From assembly GCA_934090795.1 (NCBI GenBank), contig CAKOJQ010000003.1:91876-155875 (forward strand): a stretch of 64,000 bases of DNA. The letters run 5' to 3'. Source of the DNA: an uncultured Bacilli bacterium (GTDB lineage Bacteria; Bacillota_I; Bacilli_A; RF39; UBA660). The first letter of the stretch is position 1, and each line of letters opens with the position of its first letter. Below the pieces are notes generated by a model, which worked only from the letters and a program-made list of their open reading frames with translations, was not told the DNA's origin and did not search any database. Below are positions 54,385 to 62,226 of this stretch, one piece after another. The position numbers and the translations under genes were made by a program.

Positions 54385-55320
54385 TTATTTATCTAAAAGT
54401 TTATTATAAGTTACTAATAAAGAATTATAATATCTATATTCGATACATTTATAATAAAAGTCTTTTCTAATATCACTTATAACTTCAATACCTTCAAAAT
54501 TATTTGGTATTTTATAAATAATATTTTTAATTTTTTCTAAATCAATTTTTGGAATAATTCTAAGTAATGCTTTATTACATTTTTCATTTTCCATACTTTC
54601 AATATATTCAAATGGATTAATTTGTTTATTATTTAAAGAAAAGATACACAATCTTGTTTTATAAGCACTAGAAATAAAACGTTCTTTATCACTTATAATT
54701 TTTTCAATTTGTTCATCACTTGATTTTGTATTAAAAGAAGATCCATTATCAAACACTGGAGCAATTTTTGTTTCTCTCGTTTTATTATTAACTATTACAC
54801 CCCAGTTACCATTATTTCTATCATTATTACCAATTAAAGCATCTACTATAAACATATCCCAAAATCTATTTTCTAGTTCTGGCATTTTAATGAATAAAGG
54901 ATTATGCTCCATAATAATCATTATTTCTTCTAAATTAATTGTGTTTAAATTAGTTGATGACGTGGATTCTAATTTTTCTTCTAATCCTTCTACATAATCA
55001 TTTTTAATTGAATTAAAATCATCAAATCTATAGTCACCTTGATTCTTTCTAAAATCTTTACATGCGACAACTACTTTGTTATTTTTTATTCCCAACATTG
55101 TATCATGTACTGGAATACCTATTGTTTTATATATTTTAGAACCAATATATTCTGATAATGGTGAAGTTGTATAAGATATATCTGTTTTTCTTATTAAATC
55201 TTTAGTTGATTTTGGAAACTTTAAAAACCAATTTTCATCATTTATTATAACTCCAAGTTTATTTCCAGCATTTCCACCATAACGAATTCCACTTTCTTTT
55301 AAATTATTAAAATCATTCAT
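54385..55320 (-). CDS. HipA/CtkA-like protein kinase
   Basis: 311 residues, intact. The N-terminal GGNAGNKLGVIINDENWFLK resembles the glycine loop and ATP lysine of HipA-type kinases; FIVDALIGNNDRNNGNWGVI carries the catalytic Asp and Asn (N-D-R-x-x-x-N-W-G), and APVFDNGSSFNT the metal-binding Asp of the DxG motif. It lacks the HipA N1 subdomain and has no HipB-like helix-turn-helix gene beside it. The next gene downstream is a broken HipA-domain relative, as the two usually occur in pairs. Substrate unknown. Confidence 0.85.
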   Translation of the reverse strand: MNDFNNLKESGIRYGGNAGNKLGVIINDENWFLKFPKSTKDLIRKTDISYTTSPLSEYIGSKIYKTIGIPVHDTMLGIKNNKVVVACKDFRKNQGDYRFDDFNSIKNDYVEGLEEKLESTSSTNLNTINLEEIMIIMEHNPLFIKMPELENRFWDMFIVDALIGNNDRNNGNWGVIVNNKTRETKIAPVFDNGSSFNTKSSDEQIEKIISDKERFISSAYKTRLCIFSLNNKQINPFEYIESMENEKCNKALLRIIPKIDLEKIKNIIYKIPNNFEGIEVISDIRKDFYYKCIEYRYYNSLLVTYNKLLDK

Positions 55321-55354
55321 AATTAATCTCGCTTTCTTTTAACTTTTATTTTAA

Positions 55355-55411
55355 TTAATACTTCATTGAGAATTTTTGCCACTTTTACCGTTTTTCTCAA
55401 TAAAATATTAA
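55355..55411. repeat. 57-base imperfect palindrome upstream of the HipA-like gene
   Basis: TTAATA..T..ATTGAGAA and TTCTCAAT....TATTAA arms with a further CGG/GCC-like inner match. It lies between the dnaI stop and the hipA-like start. It could be an operator (HipA systems are autoregulated), a hairpin ending dnaI, or both. Confidence 0.55.
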
Positions 55412-55420
55412 TAATCTAAA

Positions 55421-56332
55421 CTACTTTCTTCTATTTTCTCCTATTAATTCTTTATTATCCGTTAAAAATTTAATTCTTTCCATTATTCTTCTAGCTTTAA
55501 TCTTTTCTTCATCATTATTCTTTATAATATAATGTTCTTCTAATTCATTTAAGTTTAAATTAGACGTAAAGAAGGTACTTAATTTATTATCCATTCTATA
55601 TTGCATGATAGTCCCTAATATTTCATCCCTATTCCATAAAGAAGTTGCTTCAGCTCCAATATCATCAAGAAGTAATAAATCACATTTCTTTATTTCATTA
55701 AGTCTATCATTAAAATCCTCATTACCAAATCCTTCTTTTAAACTTCTAAGTAGTTCAGGATAATAAACAATTATAGAACTATATCCATCTTTAGCAAGTT
55801 CATTTAATAAAGCACTAACAATAAATGTTTTACCAGAACCAAAAGAACCACTTAAATATAATCCCTTTTGCTTACTATCTTTTTTATACTCTTTATAAAA
55901 TTTAGTTATCCATTTAATTATTTCTAATCTTTCTTTACTTGATGGATCTATATCTTTAATTCTAGCTTTTTTAATTTCATAAGGCATTTCAAAAAACTTA
56001 GATTTTATCTCTTCTTTATCTTTTAAATCTTTTTTCATATACTTACAAGCTACATAATTAAAATCTAATGCATTACCATTAACTTTAGGATAATAAACTA
56101 AACCATTACATTTATTCTTACAAGACATTAAACTTTTACAATTTTTACAATTATTAAGTTCACTAACACTTCTTTCTAATTTAGAAGTATATTTATATGC
56201 AATATCATCAGTAACTTTTAAACTTATAACTAACTTTTTAAAATCATCATCTTTTAAAGCTTCAATATAATCTTGTTTCATCATCATCTCTAAATTATTA
56301 TTTTTATAACTATCTATATTTAATTTATCCAT
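55421..56332 (-). CDS. dnaI: primosomal helicase loader DnaI
   Basis: 303 residues. The N-terminal zinc-binding domain has CKNCKSLMSCKNKCNG (about 61-76). The C-terminal AAA+ domain has Walker A GLYLSGSFGSGKTFIVSALL (about 158-177), Walker B CDLLLLDDIGAEATSLWNRD and sensor 1 STFFTSNLNLNELE. It loads the replicative helicase with DnaB/DnaD. The start codon overlaps the end of dnaB, the normal dnaB-dnaI order of Bacillota. Confidence 0.95.
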   Translation of the reverse strand: MDKLNIDSYKNNNLEMMMKQDYIEALKDDDFKKLVISLKVTDDIAYKYTSKLERSVSELNNCKNCKSLMSCKNKCNGLVYYPKVNGNALDFNYVACKYMKKDLKDKEEIKSKFFEMPYEIKKARIKDIDPSSKERLEIIKWITKFYKEYKKDSKQKGLYLSGSFGSGKTFIVSALLNELAKDGYSSIIVYYPELLRSLKEGFGNEDFNDRLNEIKKCDLLLLDDIGAEATSLWNRDEILGTIMQYRMDNKLSTFFTSNLNLNELEEHYIIKNNDEEKIKARRIMERIKFLTDNKELIGENRRK

Positions 56333-57606
56333 TATTTAAACTCCTTAAGTAAAGCTTCTATTTCTTTCTTTTCTTCTTCACTTACCTTATTATCTTTTTG
56401 TTCATTATCAAACCAAACAGGTAACTTAACACTCTTATTTAATTCCTTCTTAGGTTTCTTTTTATATTCCTTTTTAGCCTGTTCCATAGCCAATTTAGCA
56501 GTCTTTATTCCCAGCCTAGTCCATTGTCCTGCAATAGCTTCAATATAGGCCTTATTAAGCTTATTATCATTTATTCTTAATACATAATCAATTAAAACAT
56601 TAATAACAGCAGGAGGCATACTTAAATCTAACGCTAGAAACTCTAATAATTTTAAATCTCTAGGTGTTGGATTATTATTTTTATACTTACTCTTTAAAAA
56701 ATCATAAGGAGTAGTATTTTCAAATATATAAATCATTTTACCTGTATTAGATACATCACCTTCAGGACTCTTTAAATAATCTGGTTGAGTTCTATAAATA
56801 ATAGTAGGTAAACTTCCGCCATTATTATATTCATAATACTTTCTAACTTCTTTAATAAATAAATCTTTATTAATAAGACCATTTTCATCAATAGTAAGCC
56901 TAATTATCTCTCCAACTTTTAAAGTATCTAAATTATATATAAAAGCAAGATTATTGATTAATTCCTTAGATTTCTTATTAAATGCACCACTACTAAGTAC
57001 TTTATTAGGAATACTATCTTTTAAAGAATCAAAATCAATTAAATTATCTATTTTAGGTTTATTACTATTCTTATTTTTAATATCTTCATTATTAAACATA
57101 GAACCAACACTACTTTTAAATGTATCATTAAGTTTACATGATATATCTACATAATCATCATATTTAAGATTTACTTTTTTATAAGATTTAATTAAATTAT
57201 TATACTCATTAACACCTATATTATTATATAAGACTATATTTAAAACAGGATGATTAAAAAATTCATAAGCACTTATTGGTGAATATAATTCATATATATA
57301 ATAATTTATATTATCTCCACTCTTATAATATGTTTTAATTAAACCAACTGCTTCTAAAGAACTTCTAGCATCTTTTATTTCTTTTAATCCACTTTTTAAA
57401 AAAGTCATTAAATGATGATGATTATAACTAGTACTAACGGTTAAAGTTCTATCTAAATCACTCCATAAAGTTAAATATAAACTTATTGGTAATGGTCCTA
57501 TAATAGGCTCATATAAATTAATTAAATTTACTTTATCAGTATCAGTTAATATTGTCTTATTTACTACTACATAATTATCTGCAGGTAATAAATTTACATC
57601 ATTCAT
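56332..57606 (-). CDS. dnaB: replication initiation and membrane attachment protein DnaB (DnaD family)
   Basis: About 424 residues from the ATG at 57606 (GAGGG SD). The frame opens at 57627. The N-terminal winged-helix domain has KVNLINLYEPIIGPLPISLY and HHHLMTFLKSGLKEIKDARS. A DnaB_2/DnaD C domain follows, with PRDLKLLEFLALDLSMPPAV, INVLIDYVLRINDNKLNKAY and AGQWTRLGIKTAKLAMEQAK. It works with DnaI as a clamp loader for the helicase at oriC and restart sites. Not the same as the E. coli DnaB helicase. Confidence 0.93.
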   Translation of the reverse strand: MNDVNLLPADNYVVVNKTILTDTDKVNLINLYEPIIGPLPISLYLTLWSDLDRTLTVSTSYNHHHLMTFLKSGLKEIKDARSSLEAVGLIKTYYKSGDNINYYIYELYSPISAYEFFNHPVLNIVLYNNIGVNEYNNLIKSYKKVNLKYDDYVDISCKLNDTFKSSVGSMFNNEDIKNKNSNKPKIDNLIDFDSLKDSIPNKVLSSGAFNKKSKELINNLAFIYNLDTLKVGEIIRLTIDENGLINKDLFIKEVRKYYEYNNGGSLPTIIYRTQPDYLKSPEGDVSNTGKMIYIFENTTPYDFLKSKYKNNNPTPRDLKLLEFLALDLSMPPAVINVLIDYVLRINDNKLNKAYIEAIAGQWTRLGIKTAKLAMEQAKKEYKKKPKKELNKSVKLPVWFDNEQKDNKVSEEEKKEIEALLKEFK

Positions 57607-57670
57607 ATATAAGCCCTCTTTCCACATCTATTTTATTATTTAAATTTAGCAAAAGCAAGATAATGTTTAA

Positions 57671-57706
57671 AAAAATAGTTATACTTTTACTCTTAACTAT
57701 TTTAAA
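57671..57706. other. hairpin between dnaB and the glycosyltransferase gene
   Basis: AAAATAGTTA/TTAACTATTTT stem with an 11-base loop. On the minus strand a T7 tract follows it, so it could attenuate transcription into dnaB. On plus it precedes the glycosyltransferase promoter region (TATTAT at about 57714). Confidence 0.4.
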
Positions 57707-57740
57707 ATAAAATGATATTATATTTTAAATGGAGGATGTA

Positions 57741-58682
57741 ATGAAATTAGATGTAATAATTCCTTGTTATAATGAAGAAGGAAATATATTTTTATTAAAT
57801 GATAAATTAAAAGATACATTAAAAGATATAAATTATCAATTAATTTATATTAATGATGGTTCTCAAGATAAAACTTATGAAAAATTAGAAACCATATATA
57901 ACCAAGATAAAGAACATATTAAAGTTATTAACTTTAGTCGTAACTTTGGAAAAGATGCTGCTATCTATGCGGGAATGAAATATAGTAATGCGAAATACTG
58001 TACTATTATTGATAGTGACATGCAACAAAATCCTAAGTATTTAATTAAGATGTTAAATTTCTTAGAAGAAAATCCTGATTATGATCAAGTAGCTATGATT
58101 AATAAAGAAAGATCTAATGATAATTTCTTTGTTAAATTATTAAAAAAATTATTTTATAAATTTATAAACTTAATTAGTGATACTAATTTTAAAGAAGATG
58201 CATCAGACTTTAGAATGTTTACTATAAACGCTAAAGAAGCTATTTTAAACTTAGGTGAAATAAATAGATTCTCTAAAGGAATCTTCTCTTGGATAGGTTT
58301 TAAAACTAAATATTTAGAATATAAAGTTGAAAAAAGATATTCAGGTAAATCTAACTTTAATTTAACTAATTCATTTAAATATGCTTTTAATGGTATTATT
58401 AACTTTAGTACTAAACCATTAAGAATGGCAACAATTACTGGATTACTCACTTCTTCTATATCATTTATTTATTTTATAATAATGTTATTAGAAACTTTAA
58501 TTAAAGGTAATGATGTTCCAGGTTATCCGTCTATAATATGTTTAATTCTAATATTAGGTGGTATGAACTTACTTGCAATAGGAATCGCTGGAGAATACAT
58601 CTCTAAAATATATTTAGAAATTAAAAAAAGACCTATATATATTACTAAGAATACATTAGGTTTTGATGAAGATGTTTTATAA
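57741..58682 (+). CDS. GT2 family glycosyltransferase, DPM1/GtrB-like
   Basis: About 313 residues; the ATG at 57741 is chosen because GGAGG lies five bases before it (frame opens at 57729). The GT-A domain has LDVIIPCYNEEGNIF, LIYINDGSQDKTYEKL, TIIDSDMQQNPKYL (DxD metal site) and RFSKGIFSWIGFK with KRYSGKSNF. Two C-terminal helices (LLTSSISFIYFIIMLLETLI and PSIICLILILGGMNLLAIGI) anchor it. Relatives move glucose or other sugars to undecaprenyl phosphate for wall or teichoic acid decoration. It is single, on plus, convergent with cotE, with a terminator over its own stop. Confidence 0.88.
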   Translation: MKLDVIIPCYNEEGNIFLLNDKLKDTLKDINYQLIYINDGSQDKTYEKLETIYNQDKEHIKVINFSRNFGKDAAIYAGMKYSNAKYCTIIDSDMQQNPKYLIKMLNFLEENPDYDQVAMINKERSNDNFFVKLLKKLFYKFINLISDTNFKEDASDFRMFTINAKEAILNLGEINRFSKGIFSWIGFKTKYLEYKVEKRYSGKSNFNLTNSFKYAFNGIINFSTKPLRMATITGLLTSSISFIYFIIMLLETLIKGNDVPGYPSIICLILILGGMNLLAIGIAGEYISKIYLEIKKRPIYITKNTLGFDEDVL

Positions 58683-58692
58683 CATCTTTTTT
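58671..58692 (+). terminator. glycosyltransferase terminator overlapping the stop codon
   Basis: GATGTT/AACATC stem around the stop codon with a T6 tract that reaches into the 3' end of the convergent cotE. Confidence 0.85.
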
Positions 58693-59212
58693 AATTCTTT
58701 TTATTTAGATAATCTTCATCGATATTAATATCATCAGTTAAATTAGAATTATCTTCTTCATAGTCATCATAGTCATCTAAAACATTTATTTTAACTTTGA
58801 TATCTCCAACTATTTCTACTCCCAATTCTTTTTCAACTTTAAGTTTTAAAGTATTACCTTCAACAAAAACATCACTTGCACTTGGAGCAGTTAAACTTCT
58901 TACAATAATCTCATTGCCATCTGTTAGTTTATCTTTTAAATTAACATTTATTATATCACTATAATTAAATGTTCTAGCGATAACATTAGTCTTTGTATTA
59001 TTATCATAAGAATACCATACATTAACATCATATGATCCATTTACGGCTACTTTCCCATTGGAATTATATCCTTTAAATGTATGATTAATTACCCAGCATC
59101 CCAAAACATTACTAATATCCTCTTCTACTAAAATACTATATTCATCTTTACTTGTTTTTTTACTTTTGCCAATAACTGCTTTAGTAACTATCTCTTTATA
59201 ATTATTATTCAT
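58691..59212 (-). CDS. cotE: outer spore coat morphogenetic protein CotE
   Basis: 173 residues closely matching CotE: YKEIVTKAVIGKSKKTSKDE, SNVLGCWVINHTFKGY, GSYDVNVWYSYDNNTKTNVI, VKVEKELGVEIVGDIKV-like strands and an acidic C terminus (DDYDDYEEDNSNLTDD). In Bacillus CotE directs assembly of the outer coat. Its presence is strong evidence for endospore formation. A mother-cell sigma-K/E-type promoter (AC, 17 bases, CATAAGTTA) lies just upstream. Sigma-K dependence is inferred from that match. Confidence 0.93.
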   Translation of the reverse strand: MNNNYKEIVTKAVIGKSKKTSKDEYSILVEEDISNVLGCWVINHTFKGYNSNGKVAVNGSYDVNVWYSYDNNTKTNVIARTFNYSDIINVNLKDKLTDGNEIIVRSLTAPSASDVFVEGNTLKLKVEKELGVEIVGDIKVKINVLDDYDDYEEDNSNLTDDINIDEDYLNKKN

Positions 59213-59229
59213 CCTATCACTCCCTATTT

Positions 59230-59257
59230 TAACTTATGCATAATAGGCAAAAAAAGT
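59230..59257 (-). promoter_or_regulatory. mother-cell sigma (K/E)-type promoter of cotE
   Basis: AC (59257-59256), 17 bases, CATAAGTTA (59238-59230), matching AC-N16/17-CATANNNTA. No good sigma-A -35/-10 pair is seen in this spacer. Confidence 0.6.
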
Positions 59258-59269
59258 GATAATAACCCA

Positions 59270-59300
59270 AAAAGAAAACAACATAGTCTCCTACATTGTT
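59270..59300 (-). terminator. terminator of the ftsE-ftsX-M23 operon
   Basis: Ten-pair stem AACAATGTAG/CTATGTTGTT (two G-T pairs, loop GAGA) followed by TTTCTTTTT on the minus strand. Confidence 0.85.
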
Positions 59301-60491
59301 TTATCTACTATACCAATATGTATATTTATTTGGCAAATTAAGTGTCTTTTTAGCATCAAATAAATTACTAATCCAAGTACTATATGAACTATATGTTGAA
59401 CCATACCATCCATAGCCTAGCATGAAATGTAAGTGAGCTCCAGTTGAACAGCTTTCCCAGCTTTGAGTCTTCCTTCCACCACCAACATGTCCTATAACAG
59501 TTTCACTTGTTACTTTATCACCAACTTTAACATTTATATCTAATAAATGCATATAACCTGACGTATATTTTTTTCCATTAATTGTATGATAAATATAAAC
59601 TTGTCTACCACCACATATCTTTTTACTAGTGTTATCAATAATCATTCCTACTACCCCATTAGCAGTAGCATAAACATTAGTTCCTTCCGCATTACCACCA
59701 ATATCAGTACCACTATGGAATCTATAACTTCCTCTAATTGGATCTATACGATATCCAAAATAACTAGTAATAGTTCCTTTAATTAATGGTTTTCTAAACA
59801 TAGTATCTCCTTTAACAGAAACACATTCATTTAAATCTTGATTGTCTTTGCAACCTAATCCTTCATAATATTTAATTAAAGAATTAATTCCATCTATTTG
59901 TTCTTGAATATCCATTGTTATATCACTAATTTTTTCTAAATCACTGCCAAGAGAATCAATACTACTTTCAAGAGATGCTATTTTCTTATTAAGTTCTTCT
60001 TCCTGTTTAGCTAAATCAACTTGTAATTGTTCATTATAAGTAACTTTACTTTCCCAAGACTCTATCTGACTATTATTATAACCTAAAATTTGATTAACAA
60101 CTTCATAACGATATACTAAATCAGCATAGCTTTCAGCCTGAAAAATATATTCTAAATAAATATTATCCCCCTGTAATAATTCATAAGAATTAATTAATCT
60201 TTTAATACTTTCCTTAGTACTAGCAATTTCATTATTTAATTCTTCAACTTCTTTTTTAGCGTTTTCAATCTTTTCTCTATTTTGAGTTATTTCATTTTGC
60301 GATGTATAAATATTATTTCTTGCACTTTCTATTTCATTATTAGTTCTTTTCTTTTTATATTCTTGATTAGCTTTCTTAGTTTTTAAAGCTGCAAGTTCAC
60401 TTTTTAATTCTCCTAAAGTTCTTGCATTAGTAGCAAATACATTTGGAATAAATAATATAATAGTTAATAACAAAACAATAATCTTTTTCAT
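59301..60491 (-). CDS. FtsEX-linked M23 peptidoglycan hydrolase with coiled coil
   Basis: 396 residues: signal peptide (MKKIIVLLLTIILFIPNVFA), long coiled coil (about 25-225) as in PcsB/EnvC/CwlO, and a C-terminal M23 endopeptidase domain. All zinc ligands are present: His and Asp in FHSGTDIGG, HxH in GAHLHFML. It overlaps ftsX by four bases (ATGA) and is the third gene of ftsE-ftsX-hydrolase. The coiled coil is expected to bind FtsX, which switches the enzyme on at the septum. Contrast the degenerate M23 domain in the secretion cluster. Confidence 0.92.
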   Translation of the reverse strand: MKKIIVLLLTIILFIPNVFATNARTLGELKSELAALKTKKANQEYKKKRTNNEIESARNNIYTSQNEITQNREKIENAKKEVEELNNEIASTKESIKRLINSYELLQGDNIYLEYIFQAESYADLVYRYEVVNQILGYNNSQIESWESKVTYNEQLQVDLAKQEEELNKKIASLESSIDSLGSDLEKISDITMDIQEQIDGINSLIKYYEGLGCKDNQDLNECVSVKGDTMFRKPLIKGTITSYFGYRIDPIRGSYRFHSGTDIGGNAEGTNVYATANGVVGMIIDNTSKKICGGRQVYIYHTINGKKYTSGYMHLLDINVKVGDKVTSETVIGHVGGGRKTQSWESCSTGAHLHFMLGYGWYGSTYSSYSTWISNLFDAKKTLNLPNKYTYWYSR

Positions 60492-61396
60492 ATTGTTAAA
60501 TACTTTCTAACAGCCTTAACTGATGAAAACGCTCCTATTACAGTACCAATTAATATTAAAAATAATGATACTTTATAAACAACTTCTCCTGGACTAACTA
60601 AAGTAAGAATATTCATAATATTTGATAAATTAACAGTATTTAAAGCATTATAGGCATAACTATAACCAAATATAGTGATAAGAACAGGAACTATACTACC
60701 TATAAAACCAATAAAGAATCCTTCAATAAAGAAAGGTAACTTAATAACTATATTACTAGTTCCTACTAATCTCATAATATCTATTTCTCTCTTTCTAGAG
60801 AAAATAGTAATTTTAATTGTATTATTAATTAAAAAGGCCGTAACTAATATAAGTCCAATAACTAACCCAATTGTAACTTTTTTAACTGCTTCAAAAACTT
60901 TAATTAAATCATTAACAGTTGTTTCTCCATATTTAACTAAAGAAACTTTTTCTAAATTCTTAATAGTTGTAGCAGTCTCGTTTATATCTTTAACATTTTT
61001 TACATCAACTATAAATGAATCTTGTAAAGGATTTTCTCCTTCTTCCCAAGTACTTATTATTTTATTAAAAGTATCATTCTCATTAGCCATACTATTTTTA
61101 ATATCTTCTTTAGATTTAAATGTTACATTTTTAATATTATCAATATTTTTTAAATCTTCTTTAGTTTTATTAAGTTCATCACTTGTAATATCTTTATCCA
61201 TAAATATAACAATTGTTAATTCATCTTCAATATTTTTAGTAACATTGTTGATATTATATGAAAGTAACATACCAATAGATACTAATATTAAAGTAATAAT
61301 AGAACAAGTAATAGATGCCATACTTAAACTAAAATTACGTAATATACTTTTTCCCGCATTTTGAATGCTTCTTGAAATAATTCTAAATATCTTCAT
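60488..61396 (-). CDS. ftsX: cell division ABC permease FtsX
   Basis: 302 residues: N-terminal helix after RISRSIQNAGKSILRNFSLS, an external loop of about 120 residues (ELTIVIFMDKDITSDEL...), then three C-terminal helices with IFSRKREIDIMRLVGTSNIV, the usual FtsX coupling region. It forms the FtsEX complex that transmits ATP hydrolysis to the adjacent wall hydrolase. It overlaps ftsE by 14 bases and the hydrolase gene by four. SD AGGAAG. Confidence 0.95.
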   Translation of the reverse strand: MKIFRIISRSIQNAGKSILRNFSLSMASITCSIITLILVSIGMLLSYNINNVTKNIEDELTIVIFMDKDITSDELNKTKEDLKNIDNIKNVTFKSKEDIKNSMANENDTFNKIISTWEEGENPLQDSFIVDVKNVKDINETATTIKNLEKVSLVKYGETTVNDLIKVFEAVKKVTIGLVIGLILVTAFLINNTIKITIFSRKREIDIMRLVGTSNIVIKLPFFIEGFFIGFIGSIVPVLITIFGYSYAYNALNTVNLSNIMNILTLVSPGEVVYKVSLFLILIGTVIGAFSSVKAVRKYLTI

Positions 61397-62084
61397 TTAC
61401 TTTATATCTTCCTTTCGCATAATCTCCACTAATTAAGCCATTCTTAATTACGATTACTCTTTTTTTCATTCTATTAACTATATCTTGATCATGAGTTGCC
61501 ATAACAACAGTTGTACCCATTTCTTTATTGATTTTATCAATCACATCCATTATTTCTTTACTTGTTTCAGGATCTAAGTTTCCGGTTGGTTCATCACAAA
61601 TTAATAACTTTGGTTTATTAACTATTGCTCTAGCTATACATACCCTTTGTTGTTCACCACCTGATAATTCATAGGGAAATGACCTTGTTTTATTAGATAG
61701 TCCAACTTGTTCTAATGCGTCTAATACCATTGGCCTTATCTCTTTTGAACTAAGGCCATAGCTTTCTAATGGATACGCAACATTTTCATAGACAGTTAAT
61801 TTAGGAAGTAATTTATAATCTTGGAAAACAATTCCAATTTTTCTTCTTAATTTATAAATTTTACTATTTCTTAACTTAGCAACATTTACTCCACCTACAG
61901 TTACATTTCCCTTACTTGGTTTTTCTTCACGATAAAGTAATTTAATTAAAGTTGATTTACCAGATGCAGTTTGACCTATTATAAAGCAAAAATCTCCTTT
62001 TTTAATTTTTAAATTTACTCCAGCAAGTCCTGTTACACCATTTTTATATATTTTATATACATCTTTAAGTTCTATAAATTCCAT
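61383..62084 (-). CDS. ftsE: cell division ABC ATPase FtsE
   Basis: About 233 residues from the ATG at 62084 (MEFIELKDVYKIY); the open frame reaches 62114. Walker A FIIGQTASGKSTLIKLLYRE, signature ELSGGEQQRVCIARAI, Walker B KLLICDEPTGNLDPETSKEI and H-loop VVMATHDQDIV are all intact. Partner of FtsX. A TGATATAAT extended -10 lies about 40 bases upstream of the start. First gene of the ftsE-ftsX-hydrolase operon. Confidence 0.96.
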   Translation of the reverse strand: MEFIELKDVYKIYKNGVTGLAGVNLKIKKGDFCFIIGQTASGKSTLIKLLYREEKPSKGNVTVGGVNVAKLRNSKIYKLRRKIGIVFQDYKLLPKLTVYENVAYPLESYGLSSKEIRPMVLDALEQVGLSNKTRSFPYELSGGEQQRVCIARAIVNKPKLLICDEPTGNLDPETSKEIMDVIDKINKEMGTTVVMATHDQDIVNRMKKRVIVIKNGLISGDYAKGRYKVNEDI

Positions 62085-62198
62085 CAAAACATCTCTACTT
62101 TCTATAGTAAACAATTACATTATATCATATATTGACAATTTTTGCGTACCAATTTATGGCTATTTACACTTATTCGCACTTATTACTAAAATTGCAAG

Positions 62199-62226
62199 AA
62201 AAAAGATGAAGTTTAATCATCTTTAT
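62199..62226 (-). terminator. terminator of the second phase-variable surface gene
   Basis: AAAGATGA/TCATCTTT stem with a TTTTTTC tail on the minus strand, overlapping the stop codon. Confidence 0.85.

Noticed and set aside
60675..61364. 229-residue hydrophobic plus-strand frame
   Set aside because: It is antisense to ftsX; hydrophobicity mirrors the A/T-rich coding strand.
11747..62084. Mollicute-type genetic code (TGA as Trp)
   Set aside because: Genes read with TGG for Trp, and TGA acts as stop at the rnc/smc and ftsX/hydrolase overlaps.
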